DNA of 64,000 nucleotides, taken from assembly GCA_038326325.1 (NCBI GenBank), contig JBBQJW010000003.1:124001-188000 (forward strand), given 5' to 3'. The translations under genes and the position numbers were made by a program. The stretch comes from UBA10324 sp038326325 (lineage in GTDB: Bacteria > Bacteroidota > Bacteroidia > Chitinophagales > UBA10324). The notes beneath the pieces are model-generated. The model searched no databases. It had not been told where the DNA came from and saw only the letters and a list, made by a program, of their open reading frames with translations. Positions 17,525 through 27,800 of the stretch are shown here, in pieces (positions within the stretch are counted from its first letter, which is position 1; each line of letters begins with the position of its first letter).

Positions 17525-19408
17525 ATGTCGAAAAAGAAACCATCCGAAATTATTATTCCTGAAATAAAGTTGAAAGAAAACAATTCATTCTTCAACCTTG
17601 AAAGTTATTTTCTGCAATGTTTAATTATTTTGATTGTTGCTTTCATCTTTTATGGTAATACTTTATTGAATGGTTTTGCACTCGACGATGGATTGGTTTG
17701 GACAGATAATAAATTTGTTAAAAACGGCTTCGCCGGAATTTTCGACATTCTTTTTCATGATTCATTCTATGGCACAATAGGAAACAACTACAATCTTGAA
17801 GGAGGAAGATGGCGACCGCTTTCGTTAATCACATTCGCAATAGAAAATCAGTTGTGGGGACAAACACCTTGGATTTCACATCTTATTAATTTATTGTTAT
17901 ATGCTGTAACAGGTTTTATATTATTAAAACTAACTCGCAATTCTTTCCTTCGTGAAAAGCCGCTGATTTCTTTTGCTGCTGTATTTCTTTTTATGATTCA
18001 TCCGGTTCATACTGAAGCAATAACGAACATTAAAAGCCGCGACGAAATTCTATCACTTTTGTTTTTATTGATAACGATGTTGGTTTCTCTTGATGTTGCA
18101 AATGGAAAAAGAAGACCAATTGCCATTCTACTCGCTTCTCTTTCGTTTTTTATTGCGCTACTTTCAAAAGAAAACGGAATAATGTTTTTATTTATTCTTC
18201 CTGTTACACTTTACTTTTTCACTTCGCTTTCTATTCAGAAAATAATTATTCAATCACTTCCGTACCTTGTTTTAGTTGGAATTTATATTGCGCTAAGAAT
18301 TAGCATTGTAGGGTTCTCTAATGAAAAGGTGACTGAGTTAATGGATAATCCATACTTGCTTGCAACTACTTCGCAACGATTTGCTACTATATTTTTTGTG
18401 TTTCTTATTTATTTAAAGTTGTTGGTCTTTCCTCATCCTCTCACTTATGATTATTCCTTTAATCAAATTCAGTATCACGATTTTGGAAACGGATGGGTGT
18501 TGTTCGCAATTTCATTGCATGTTGTTTTGATTGTGTATGCAATAATTAATTTGAGAAAAAAGAATATTCTCGCCTACTGCATTTTATTTTATTTGGCAAG
18601 CATGTTTATTGTTTCCAACATTGTGTTTAACATAGGAGCTCCATTGGGTGAGCGGTTTTTATATCAATCATCAATTGCTTTTTGTATTGCATTAGTTGTA
18701 CTGAGTGAAAACATTTTTAGTTCTTTAAGACTAAATCCTTCGTTGCAGAAAAATATTGCAATCAGTTCGTTGGTTTTAATTTCTATTTCTGCAGGCTGGA
18801 AAACTGTTACACGCAATGAAGTTTGGCGAACGGGTCCAACTCTTGGAATGACTGATGTATTAACTTCATCCAACTCGGCCAGAGCAAATACTTATGCGGC
18901 CGCCAATTACATTTCCCTTATTGATTCAGAAAAGGACGAGGCGACAAAAAGAAGCTATTTGTTGAAGGCAGTAAATTACTGTAACACTTCGCAAAAAATC
19001 TATCCGAGGTTCTATACTAATTTTATGTTATTGGGATTTGCTTATTCACGATTGGATAGTTTAGACAAAGCAGTTTGGGCGTGGAAGCAAGCGAAAGAAC
19101 TTCAGCCAACCTCTGATTATGTGAATTCAAATCTCAAAATCATTGCCGATAAATATTATAACAAAGGATTAAATACAGGAGCAAAAAAATCTTATGATTC
19201 TTCAATTTATTATTTGAGAAAAGCAATTTCTATTTACGATAACAGTTCTGATTATTGGTATAATCTCGGGGGAGCTTACTTCACAACCGGCAATCTGGAT
19301 AGTGCCGAAGTTAGTTTTGAGCATGCAATTAAATTGAATCCGAATCATGAACAATCGAAACAAGGACTTGACGCAGTTTTGGCAATTAAAAAATCAAAAG
19401 GGAAATGA
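17525..19408 (+). CDS. TMTC-like membrane mannosyltransferase with TPR repeats
   Basis: A 627-residue integral membrane protein. The first periplasmic loop starts NGFALDDGLVWTDNKFV, with the acidic pair D54-D55 that is the sugar-transfer site in PMT/TMTC-type GT-C enzymes; HTEAITNIKSRDEI (about 162-176) is the second hallmark (DUF1736/TMTC). About ten hydrophobic helices run to residue about 430, followed by tetratricopeptide units (YPRFYTNFMLLGFAYSRLDSLDKAVWAWKQAKELQP; DYWYNLGGAYFTTGNLDSAEVSFEHAIKLNP). By homology it transfers a sugar from a lipid-linked donor to exported proteins. The stop overlaps the start of the isoaspartyl peptidase by four bases (ATGA), so the two are co-translated. 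Confidence 0.85.
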   Translation: MSKKKPSEIIIPEIKLKENNSFFNLESYFLQCLIILIVAFIFYGNTLLNGFALDDGLVWTDNKFVKNGFAGIFDILFHDSFYGTIGNNYNLEGGRWRPLSLITFAIENQLWGQTPWISHLINLLLYAVTGFILLKLTRNSFLREKPLISFAAVFLFMIHPVHTEAITNIKSRDEILSLLFLLITMLVSLDVANGKRRPIAILLASLSFFIALLSKENGIMFLFILPVTLYFFTSLSIQKIIIQSLPYLVLVGIYIALRISIVGFSNEKVTELMDNPYLLATTSQRFATIFFVFLIYLKLLVFPHPLTYDYSFNQIQYHDFGNGWVLFAISLHVVLIVYAIINLRKKNILAYCILFYLASMFIVSNIVFNIGAPLGERFLYQSSIAFCIALVVLSENIFSSLRLNPSLQKNIAISSLVLISISAGWKTVTRNEVWRTGPTLGMTDVLTSSNSARANTYAAANYISLIDSEKDEATKRSYLLKAVNYCNTSQKIYPRFYTNFMLLGFAYSRLDSLDKAVWAWKQAKELQPTSDYVNSNLKIIADKYYNKGLNTGAKKSYDSSIYYLRKAISIYDNSSDYWYNLGGAYFTTGNLDSAEVSFEHAIKLNPNHEQSKQGLDAVLAIKKSKGK

Positions 19409-20343
19409 CAAATAAAAAATTTGCAATAGCCGTACATGGTGGTGCTGGAACTATCTTAAAGAAATTGATGACTGATGAAAAGGAAATCTTGTATCGGAAA
19501 GCATTACAGGTTGCGCTTGAAGTGGGTTGTGATATTTTAGAAGAAGGGGGAAGTGCGGTCGATGCTGTTGAAGCAGCGGTCTTTGAATTAGAAAATTTCC
19601 CGCTGTTCAACGCTGGTAGAGGTTCCGTATTCAATCACGATGGAAAACATGAAATGGATGCTTCAATAATGGATGGCAAGACTTTAAAAGCTGGAGCTGT
19701 TACATGTGTGCATCATGTGCGCAATCCTGTTGTGCTTGCGCGTGAAGTGATGGAACATTCAGAGCATGTTTTGCTTTCAGGAAAAGGAGCGGAGAAGTTT
19801 GCGAAAAAAAGAAAAGTGAAATTGGAGAACAATAAATATTTCTTCACTGAAGAACGATTAAATCAATTGCAGGAAGTTATCAATGATGAAAAAGCGCACC
19901 TTGACCATAATGTAACAGCCACGGAAAAGAAATTTGGAACTGTAGGTGCAGTTGCAGTAGATGAGAATGGAAATCTTGCTGCTGCAACATCAACAGGAGG
20001 AATGACTAATAAGAGATTCGGAAGAATAGGGGATAGTCCAATTATTGGTTCCGGCACTTATGCGAATAACAACACCTGTGCAATCTCTTGCACCGGTCAT
20101 GGAGAATTTTTTATGCGGGCTGTAGTTGCTTACGATATTTCATGTTTAATTGAATACAAAGGCATGACTTTAAAACAGGCATGCGATGAAGTTGTAAATA
20201 ATAAGTTAGTGAAACTCGGGGGCGAGGGAGGGTTAATTGCTGTTGATAAAAGCGGAAATATTGAATTGCCTTTTAACTCTTCTGGAATGTATCGTGGAAG
20301 TAAATCTTCAAATGGGGAAGAGTTAATTGCTATTTATAAATAG
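19405..20343 (+). CDS. Isoaspartyl peptidase / type 2 L-asparaginase (Ntn hydrolase)
   Basis: A 312-residue N-terminal-nucleophile hydrolase precursor. The opening FAIAVHGGAGTI, the GGSAVDAVEAAV helix, FNAGRGSVFN and MDASIMDG are standard for the family. Autocleavage should occur at G178-T179 in KKFGTVGAVA, making Thr179 the nucleophile; STGGMTNKRFGRIGDSPIIGSGTYAN follows with the substrate-binding loop. It cleaves isoaspartyl dipeptides and asparagine. There is no signal peptide, so it is cytoplasmic, unlike some Bacteroidota homologues. It overlaps the TMTC-like gene by four bases (ATGA), a coupling without obvious functional logic. Confidence 0.93.
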   Translation: MTNKKFAIAVHGGAGTILKKLMTDEKEILYRKALQVALEVGCDILEEGGSAVDAVEAAVFELENFPLFNAGRGSVFNHDGKHEMDASIMDGKTLKAGAVTCVHHVRNPVVLAREVMEHSEHVLLSGKGAEKFAKKRKVKLENNKYFFTEERLNQLQEVINDEKAHLDHNVTATEKKFGTVGAVAVDENGNLAAATSTGGMTNKRFGRIGDSPIIGSGTYANNNTCAISCTGHGEFFMRAVVAYDISCLIEYKGMTLKQACDEVVNNKLVKLGGEGGLIAVDKSGNIELPFNSSGMYRGSKSSNGEELIAIYK

Positions 20344-20354
20344 AATTTTAAATT

Positions 20355-21005
20355 TTATTTAATCCAACCCATAAAGTCGATGTACTGCAATTGCAGGTAG
20401 AATTTTATTTTCCTTCTCACTTTAAAATACAAAGTTCGCTTTGTTCTTGCCTCAGATTTGTTAGCGTGAGGAAATGGAAATGTCGGAATTGGTTTATTTA
20501 GAAACGAACAAAGTTTTTCCCATCCATCACCTTTGGAAAAATCAAGAATCAAAAAATCATTAGGGCGATTTTTAAAATACTGTAACACTTCAGCAATATG
20601 CTCGCGATATACTTTCAGCACATCTTCCTTATTGTATTTCGGAACACCTTTTCCTTTTCCATACAACCACTCGTGCATGGGGTTGCGCAATTCGCCAATG
20701 TGATTTGTTACACTTTTATACCAGCCTTCTTCTTCGCGAAAGGTGAGAATGAATTTACATCCAGGGACTGCTTTGTCTAATTCCTTATAAATTTTTGGCC
20801 AGGGATTATCAGCAACAAAATCAACTTTGTCAATAAAATTTAAAACAACCTCAACCCGTCCTTTCAAAATTGGAAGCAGAAGATTGTGATTATTTCCCTC
20901 CACTCTATATCCTAAATCAATCATCGCTTTTCGTAATGAAGTGGTTCCGGTCTTCTGATAACCCACACAAATAATTTTCGGATTGATTGATTTTTTATTC
21001 GCCAT
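20355..21005 (-). CDS. Sulfotransferase-family protein
   Basis: From the ATG at 21005 the protein has 216 residues; an upstream ATG at 21086 would add 27 residues that look unlike a conserved start. A -7-like TACATTTG (21018-21025, minus strand) lies just before the chosen ATG. The segment PKIICVGYQKTGTTSLRKAM contains the 5'-phosphosulfate-binding loop (GYQKTGTTSL), and KFILTFREEEGWYKSV gives the 3'-phosphate-binding Arg region. LDFSKGDGWEKLCSFLNKPIPTFPFPHANKSE matches the C-terminal part of the family. It probably moves sulfate from PAPS to a glycan or lipid; the acceptor is unknown. The divergent neighbour is a glycosyltransferase. Confidence 0.85.
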   Translation of the reverse strand: MANKKSINPKIICVGYQKTGTTSLRKAMIDLGYRVEGNNHNLLLPILKGRVEVVLNFIDKVDFVADNPWPKIYKELDKAVPGCKFILTFREEEGWYKSVTNHIGELRNPMHEWLYGKGKGVPKYNKEDVLKVYREHIAEVLQYFKNRPNDFLILDFSKGDGWEKLCSFLNKPIPTFPFPHANKSEARTKRTLYFKVRRKIKFYLQLQYIDFMGWIK

Positions 21006-21107
21006 TTCTATTTGCGACAAATGTAAAAACTCCGACTGTTGAGAGTGATTATTTTTTCGCAATACATCAACAATTTGTTTCAACATATTTGCAACTTCAA
21101 TTCAAAA

Positions 21108-22058
21108 ATGAGGATCAGCGGATTTACGATGGCGAAGAATGCGGATAAACTTTATTATCCGATCAAGGAAAGTATTGAATCTATTCTGCCGATTGTGGAT
21201 GAATTTGTTGTTGCGATTGGTGATAATGATGCTGATGATAGATCATTGGAAAGAATTCAATCCATCAATTCAAGTAAAATAAAGATTATAAGAACAAATT
21301 GGGATATTGAAAAATATTCTCGCGGAACAGAGAATGCACATCAAACAGATATCGCTAAAGCAGAGTGTAACGGTGATTGGCTTTTTTATTTACAGGCTGA
21401 TGAAGTGATTCATGAAAAATATCATTCAACAATTGTTAAGCGATGCGAAGAATTATTAAACGATAAGCGGATTGAAGGATTATTATTTCGCTACAAACAT
21501 TTCTGGGGCGATTATGACCATTATCTTTTATCGCACGGTTGGTATCAGAATGAAATCAGGATAATCAGAAACGATAAAGAGATTCATTCATGGGAATCGG
21601 CTCAATCGTTTCGTCGAATTCCAAACTTTAATTATAAAGATTATCGTCAGCAGAGTGGAACTTATAAATTAAATGTAGCTCGTGTAAATGCTGAAGTGTA
21701 TCACTATGGTTGGGTTCGACCTCCACAACTAATGCAGAAGAAAAAGAAATCGCTTGATACTATTCATAAGGGAGAGAAAAGAGTTGAAGAATTATATTCC
21801 TCTCAAAAGAATCAGTTCGATTATGGTCCGATGAAGCGGCTTGAGTTATTTTCCGAAACACATCCTGAGGTAATGAGAGAATGGATAGCAAAATTTGACT
21901 GGAAAGATTTACTGGATTACACATGTAATAAATTTCCTGACCGTGATTTATACAAGCACGAAAAACTAAAATATCGAATTGTAAGTTGGATGGAACAGAA
22001 TATAGTAGGGGGGAGAGAGTTAGGTGGATTCCGGAATTATAATTTGGTGAAGTGTTAA
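21108..22058 (+). CDS. Glycosyltransferase family 2-like protein
   Basis: The open frame begins at 21039, but the ATG at 21108 (MRISGFTMAKNADKLYYPIKESI) matches the usual start of this family and lies clear of the divergent promoter region. The protein (316 residues) has the GT-A nucleotide-binding half (ESILPIVDEFVVAIGDNDADDRS, IRTNWD) and the metal-binding/acidic motif LFYLQADEVIHE near residue 110. The C-terminal part is rich in aromatic and charged residues with no membrane helix. It most likely adds a sugar to a surface glycan, working with the divergently encoded sulfotransferase; the donor and acceptor are not known. Confidence 0.8.
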   Translation: MRISGFTMAKNADKLYYPIKESIESILPIVDEFVVAIGDNDADDRSLERIQSINSSKIKIIRTNWDIEKYSRGTENAHQTDIAKAECNGDWLFYLQADEVIHEKYHSTIVKRCEELLNDKRIEGLLFRYKHFWGDYDHYLLSHGWYQNEIRIIRNDKEIHSWESAQSFRRIPNFNYKDYRQQSGTYKLNVARVNAEVYHYGWVRPPQLMQKKKKSLDTIHKGEKRVEELYSSQKNQFDYGPMKRLELFSETHPEVMREWIAKFDWKDLLDYTCNKFPDRDLYKHEKLKYRIVSWMEQNIVGGRELGGFRNYNLVKC

Positions 22059-22131
22059 AGGGATTCCAATTAGTATTTCGTACAACTAACAATTGTAGGC
22101 TTATAACCTGAAAACATAATTAAAACTCCGC

Positions 22132-22161
22132 TTTGTAATGTAGTTTGAAAACATATCTTTG
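22132..22161 (+). promoter_or_regulatory. Promoter of rpmI-rplT
   Basis: TTTG at 22132-22135 and TATCTTTG at 22154-22161, 18 bases apart, fit the Bacteroidota consensus. The rpmI start follows 21 bases after the -7 box. Confidence 0.8.
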
Positions 22162-22182
22162 CCCGCTCAATTTTTAAGTACC

Positions 22183-22380
22183 ATGCCTAAAATGAAGACC
22201 AATTCCAGCGCCAAGAAGAGATTCCAGGTGACAGGATCAGGAAAAGTGAAGAGGAAAAAAGCGTTTAAAAGCCATATTCTTACTAAGAAATCTCATACCC
22301 GTAAAAAGGAACTTGGGAAAGACGCTATTGTGCATAGTGCTAATTTCGCTCATGTAAAAAAATTGCTTGTAACACTTTAG
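22183..22380 (+). CDS. rpmI: Ribosomal protein L35
   Basis: A 65-residue, very basic protein. The ATG at 22183 (MPKMKTNSSAKKRFQVTGSGKVKRKKAFKSHILTKKS) is the canonical start; an upstream in-frame ATG at 22159 falls on the promoter's -7 box and is rejected. The sequence carries all the typical L35 features (KMKT, AKKRF, SGKVKR, HILTKKS). It is followed by rplT after 68 bases. The usual upstream infC gene is absent. Confidence 0.97.
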   Translation: MPKMKTNSSAKKRFQVTGSGKVKRKKAFKSHILTKKSHTRKKELGKDAIVHSANFAHVKKLLVTL

Positions 22381-22448
22381 TGCTTCGATAAACTCAGCAT
22401 AACAATTATAGCAACCAATAAATAATAATCAATAATAAATAACAGAAG

Positions 22449-22796
22449 ATGCCTCGTTCAGTAAATGCCGTTGCCTCCCGCGCCCGCCGAAAAAAAGTGC
22501 TTGAAAGAGCTAAAGGGTATTGGGGAACAAGAAAGAGCAACATTGAAACTGCAAAGAATGCAGTTGACAAAGCCCTCGCTTACGCCTATGTAGGTCGCAA
22601 GCAGAAAAAGAGAGATTACCGTTCTCTTTGGATCATTCGTATTAATGCGGGTGTTCATGAGTACGGTTTAACTTACAGTAAATTCATTGCAGCTTTAAAA
22701 AAGCACAACATCGAATTGAATCGCAAAGTGCTTGCTGATTTGGCAATGAATGAACCTGCCGTTTTCAAAGCAATTGTTGAAAAAGTAAAAGGATAA
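22449..22796 (+). CDS. rplT: Ribosomal protein L20
   Basis: A 115-residue basic protein with the full L20 pattern (MPRSVNAVASRARRKKVLERAKGYWGTRKS, YAYVGRKQKKRDYRSLWIIRINAG, LADLAMNEPAVFKAIVEKVKG). It binds 23S rRNA and is needed early in 50S assembly. It forms a bicistronic unit with rpmI and ends at a strong terminator. Confidence 0.98.
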   Translation: MPRSVNAVASRARRKKVLERAKGYWGTRKSNIETAKNAVDKALAYAYVGRKQKKRDYRSLWIIRINAGVHEYGLTYSKFIAALKKHNIELNRKVLADLAMNEPAVFKAIVEKVKG

Positions 22797-22816
22797 TTCC
22801 CTTAGAAATAAATTTC

Positions 22817-22851
22817 AAAAGCCGTCTTGGTAAAACTAAGATGGCTTTTTT
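22817..22851 (+). terminator. Rho-independent terminator after rplT
   Basis: GCCGTCTT (22821-22828) pairs with AAGATGGC (22838-22845) with one G-U pair, flanked by AAAA and TTTTTT. Confidence 0.9.
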
Positions 22852-22937
22852 ATTTTGATGAAACGATTAATTCAAATAATCTTTCAATTTTCAATCATTC
22901 AATTTTTAATCCCTTATTTGAAATTACTTTTGTATTT

Positions 22938-24650
22938 ATGAAATCATTTACAAAGATTTTCGCTGTTACACTTTTAGTTGTTCAGATTCTTTTTTCTTTC
23001 AAACAAATAAAGGCTCAATCAGCATTTGTTCCACTGGGGGGAGATACTTATCACTTCCTGGATCGGTTGGAAATTAAATCGGGAATAATGTTAACTGACA
23101 TTCATTCTTCAATAAAACCTTATAGACGAGATGATATCATAAAATCAATTCATCAGCTTGATACTGTTTATCCGGCTGTTCGACTAACTCATGTTGACGG
23201 GAAAATTATGGAGTATCTTGATAATGATAACTCGGAGTGGATTGACAGTGATACTATCAATAGCGATAATCCAATTTATTATTTCTATAGAACAAAGGCT
23301 GATTTTTATACAGTGAAGAATGAAGACTTCATGTTTAAAATAAATCCTGTGATAGAATTTGGAATTGGTGCCGATACATTTAAAAACGATGGGCGTCGTT
23401 TTATTAATACAAGAGGGGTGGAGGCGCGTGGTTGGATTTCGCAGAAAGTTGCTTACTACATTTATATCGGAGAAAATCAGGCGCGATACACAAAGTATGT
23501 TCAGAATTACACCAACAAAATCGGAGCAGTTCCCGGAGAAGGTTATTTTAAAAATTTTAAAGGAACGGGGGTTGACTTTATAACTACCCGTGGGTACATT
23601 GATTTTTCAGCTGCAAAATTTATCAATATCACTTTCGGGCGTGATAAAAACTTTTTCGGAAATGGTTATCGCAGTTTACAATTATCTGATTTCTCTGAAG
23701 ACTATTTATTTCTTCGCTTAAAAACCCATGTATGGAAATTGGAATACACCAATGTGTTTGCCGATTTAACTTCCGATTTTATAAGAGGCGGCGATAAACT
23801 TCTTCCCAAAAAATATGCTGCTTTTCATCATCTTAGTTTGAATGCAACAAAATTTTTAAATGCAGGATTATTTGAAGGAATAGTGTTTAGTCGCAAAGAT
23901 GCTTTCGAATTTCAATACCTTATTCCCTTAATTTTTTATCGTGGAGTAGAACAGGGATTGGGTAGCCCTGATAATGCTTTTATTGGCGCTGATGTTAAAG
24001 TAAATTTCCTTCGTGCATTTTCGTTATACGGTCAGTTACTTATTGATGATTTGAATTTTACTGCATTAAAAAATGGAACAGGATATTGGGCAAACAAACT
24101 TGCTTCCCAAATCGGTTTGAAATATGTTGATGCATTCACGGTTGAAAATCTTGATTTGCAGTTTGAAGGCAATTGGGTGCGACCTTACACCTACACTCAC
24201 TACGATAGCGTTTCAAACTACACACATTATAACCAACCATTGGCTCATCCTCTTGGTGCAAACTTTAGCGAAGGAATTATTATTGCTCGCTATCAACCAT
24301 CAGGAAATTTCTGGATAACAGCTAAGTGGTTTGATATTTTTATTGGACAAGATAGTTTACTCATTGCCGGAAAAAATCCGGTTTATACAAATTTCGGAAG
24401 CAACATTCAAACTGTTACAACCGAAAATACTGTTAGTTCTATATACGGAAATAAAATTGCCCAGGGTGTAAATGCTCATTTAACAATCGGAGAACTTGCA
24501 TTTACTTATCAGATCAGACATAACTTTTTTATTGACGCTGGTTTAACTTATCGTGCAGCTTACTCTAAAGTAAGTCGTTACAATCAAGGGGTTTTTTATT
24601 GGTACACTTCTCTCCGTTTAAATATTCCGCAGAAGTGGATGGAATTTTAG
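22938..24650 (+). CDS. Wzi/RemB-like outer-membrane beta-barrel protein
   Basis: The open frame begins at 22827 inside the rplT terminator; the ATG at 22938 starts a signal peptide (MKSFTKIFAVTLLVVQILFSFKQIKAQ) and is chosen. The 570-residue protein has YHFLDRLEIKSGIMLTDIHSSIKPYRRDDI near the N-terminus and repeated barrel-strand pairs such as YIDFSAAKFINITFGRDKNFFGNGYRSLQLSDFSEDYLFLRLKTHVWKLEY. This pattern fits the capsule-assembly Wzi family and its Bacteroidota branch that includes the gliding protein RemB. The C-terminal residues LRLNIPQKWMEF end with an aromatic, usual for barrels. Inferred role: outer-membrane glycan or adhesin surface function. A -7-like TACTTTTG (22925-22932) ends only five bases before the ATG. 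Confidence 0.75.
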   Translation: MKSFTKIFAVTLLVVQILFSFKQIKAQSAFVPLGGDTYHFLDRLEIKSGIMLTDIHSSIKPYRRDDIIKSIHQLDTVYPAVRLTHVDGKIMEYLDNDNSEWIDSDTINSDNPIYYFYRTKADFYTVKNEDFMFKINPVIEFGIGADTFKNDGRRFINTRGVEARGWISQKVAYYIYIGENQARYTKYVQNYTNKIGAVPGEGYFKNFKGTGVDFITTRGYIDFSAAKFINITFGRDKNFFGNGYRSLQLSDFSEDYLFLRLKTHVWKLEYTNVFADLTSDFIRGGDKLLPKKYAAFHHLSLNATKFLNAGLFEGIVFSRKDAFEFQYLIPLIFYRGVEQGLGSPDNAFIGADVKVNFLRAFSLYGQLLIDDLNFTALKNGTGYWANKLASQIGLKYVDAFTVENLDLQFEGNWVRPYTYTHYDSVSNYTHYNQPLAHPLGANFSEGIIIARYQPSGNFWITAKWFDIFIGQDSLLIAGKNPVYTNFGSNIQTVTTENTVSSIYGNKIAQGVNAHLTIGELAFTYQIRHNFFIDAGLTYRAAYSKVSRYNQGVFYWYTSLRLNIPQKWMEF

Positions 24651-24833
24651 TTTTTATTTGATAAAATTCACTTTTATTTTCTTTAAATTTTACTAAATTT
24701 CGTTCTACTTCATTTATCTTAAGGGCATCCTTTAGATTTTCATATATTATTATGTTTTATAACTAATATTTTATTTAAGGAAACCTTTTAGAAATGGTTT
24801 GGTAAAGAGTGCTGTTAAAAAAACATAAAAACT

Positions 24834-27800
24834 ATGAGAAAGGTCCTCTACAGCCTCGCACTCATAGCCTCTTTACTTGTATCGACACGATCACAGGCTC
24901 AAGTAAACGCTAATTTTACAATTAATTATTCAGTTCCGAATTGCGCGCCTTCGCTAGTGACATTCGTAAACACATCAACCGGTCTTGCTCCATTGACTTA
25001 TCAATGGAATTTTGGTTTGAATGCAGGTGTGAACAGTACATTGCAACATCCGAGTACTATTTATCAAACATGTGGAACTTATACTGTAACACTCACTGTT
25101 ACAAACGGAAGTGGGCAGGTAAGTACAATTACTCATTCGGTTATTATTCATTGCAAGCCAACAGCAAGTTTCAGTTTCCCTTCGAGCATCGGATGCGCAC
25201 CTGTAGGTGTTGCATTTAACAGTACTTCAACATCAGGAGGGGCAGGTTTCACCAATTACACATGGGATTTTGGTGATGGGGTCGGCGGAGCAGGGTCGAA
25301 TCCATCGCACAATTATATTTCACCCGGATGCAAAAGTGTTACACTCGTTGTGACTGATGCTAATGGTTGTTTAGATGATACAACAGTTGCAAATGCCATT
25401 TGTCCTGCTGTTCCACCAATTGCCGATTTTACTTCTACTCCATCAGTTGCCTGTGCAGCTCCGCTTACTGTTGCTTATACTTCAGTTAACCCGGGAGCAA
25501 ACGGCCCTTACACTTATGCATGGATTTTTCAGGGGGGTTCTCCTGCCATATCAACTGCGCAGAATCCCTCTATTACTTATTCAACTCCGGGTGCTTATTA
25601 CGCTCAATTAATTGTAACAGCACCGAATGGATGCGCAGATACAATTAAGAAAAATAACTATGTAATTATTGGTGCCAATGCAGCGAACTTCAGTCTATCA
25701 GCATTAACAGGGTGTGCACCATTTACAGTGTATTGTGCGTTGTCGCCTAACTCACAAGCCATATCAGTTCAATGGACAGCAGTTGGCGGTAATTCAGGAA
25801 CACCAAATAATAGTGATAACTTAATAACCTTTAATAATTCAGGAACCTATCAGATATGTGTAACAGTTACTTTTCCAGGAAACTGTGTAGCTACAAAATG
25901 TACTACAATTGTAGTTGGTGCAACTCCGGTTGCAGCATTTAGTGTGAGCGGGTTATCGAATGTATGTCAACCGCCGTTAAATAATATTCAATTCACCAAT
26001 CTGTCGACGGGCGGTGCCACCTATCAATGGAGTTTTCCAGGAGGAACACCTGTTTCATCAACTTCATTCAATCCACCAAATGTCAATTATACACAATGTG
26101 GAGTTTACGATGTTACACTTGTTGTAACTTCATCACAAGGGTGCACTGATACATTAACGATGGACAGTTTAATTCAAATAAACTGTCCGATAGCAAATTT
26201 TGTGGCAAGTGGAATGCATGGATGCATACCTTTTGATGTAACATTTAACAGTACGGGAAGTTTCGGAAATCCAGTTGCATGGGCTTGGAATTTTGGAGAT
26301 GTAGGAAATGGGAATCTCGTTCAATCTACTCAACAAAATCCAACACATACTTATACAGCATCAGGATGTTATAATGTAAGATTAATTATAACAAACGCCC
26401 AAGGTTGTAAGGACACACTTAAGTTATTAAGCTATGTTTGTGCTGGGACACAACCCAATGTAGATTTTTCTGCAACTCCATTAAATGCTTGTATCGGTGA
26501 TGTTATTACATTCACAAATCTTTCAACAGGAATTTTTCCGACTACAAATTATTCATGGGATTTTAATGGAGGACCCCCATTTTCCACAATGTCAAGTCTT
26601 AAAAATCCGACTTATACATATACTGATACAGGTTATTTTGATGTCGCATTAATTGCATGTAATAACGGTTGTTGTGATACAATTATAAAAACTGATTATA
26701 TTCATATTAACCCTCCGTTAGCAAAAATTACAGTTGACAGAAGTTGTATCAACCGATTCGATATTACTCTTCATGGAGAAACTTCAATAGGTGCAGATAC
26801 TTATTCGTGGAGTATTCCAGGAGGTACACCTAACTCTTCAAACAGCCCAATCGTTTCAGTACATTTTAATTCAACAGGTATTTATACTGCGACACTTACA
26901 GTCACAAATATTGCTTCAGGATGTTCAAATACTGCAACGCAGGTAATTCAAATAAGGAATGTAAACGCAGATTTTGTTATAGTTCCACAACAAGGATGCT
27001 CACCGTTTAATTTCTGCATAAACAATTTAAGTACAGATGCAAATACCTATAATTGGCTGATATGGAATGTTGCAACAAATGTTTCTTATTTTTTTGGTAC
27101 TGCAGCCAATCCCTGTCCAACTCTTCAACTTCCAGGAATATATAGTGTTCGATTGATTGCTACAGATGTTAATGGTTGCAAGGACACTATTACTAAACCT
27201 AATTATTTAACAGTATACGGATCAATTGCAAATTTTTCAGCGAGTGTAACCCAAGGATGTGCCCCACTTTTTGCAACTTTCACTGATCTATCAACTTCAG
27301 CTACAGGTTTTGTTGTTGGCTGGAGTTGGGATTTTGGAGATCCATCCAGTGGAGCTTTAAATTTCTCATCGCTTCAGAATCCTACACATATATATGCAAA
27401 TGGAGGAATGTACTCAGTTACATTAGCTGTAACAGATAATCATGGGTGTGTAAATGTTAAAAACACAAATTCTAACTTTATAACTGTTGGTCATCCTAAT
27501 ATTGATTTTGAGGCGAATGATTCTTCGGTTTGTTTAGGCACCCCTATTTGCTTTATCAATAATACAACTGATGTTATTGGTTTTCCAAGTTATTCTTGGA
27601 ATTTTGGCGATGGAGTGGGAACAAGTGCATTGCCAGTACCCTGTTACACTTACACCGATACGGGGACATATAGTGTAACACTCATTGCACAGGATTGGTG
27701 GGGTTGTAAAGACACTTTAACTTTGCCACAATATATTCACATCTCCACCCCCAATAGTAATTTTGTCGCCGATACAACTGTATCAGTTTGCCCGCCCTTG

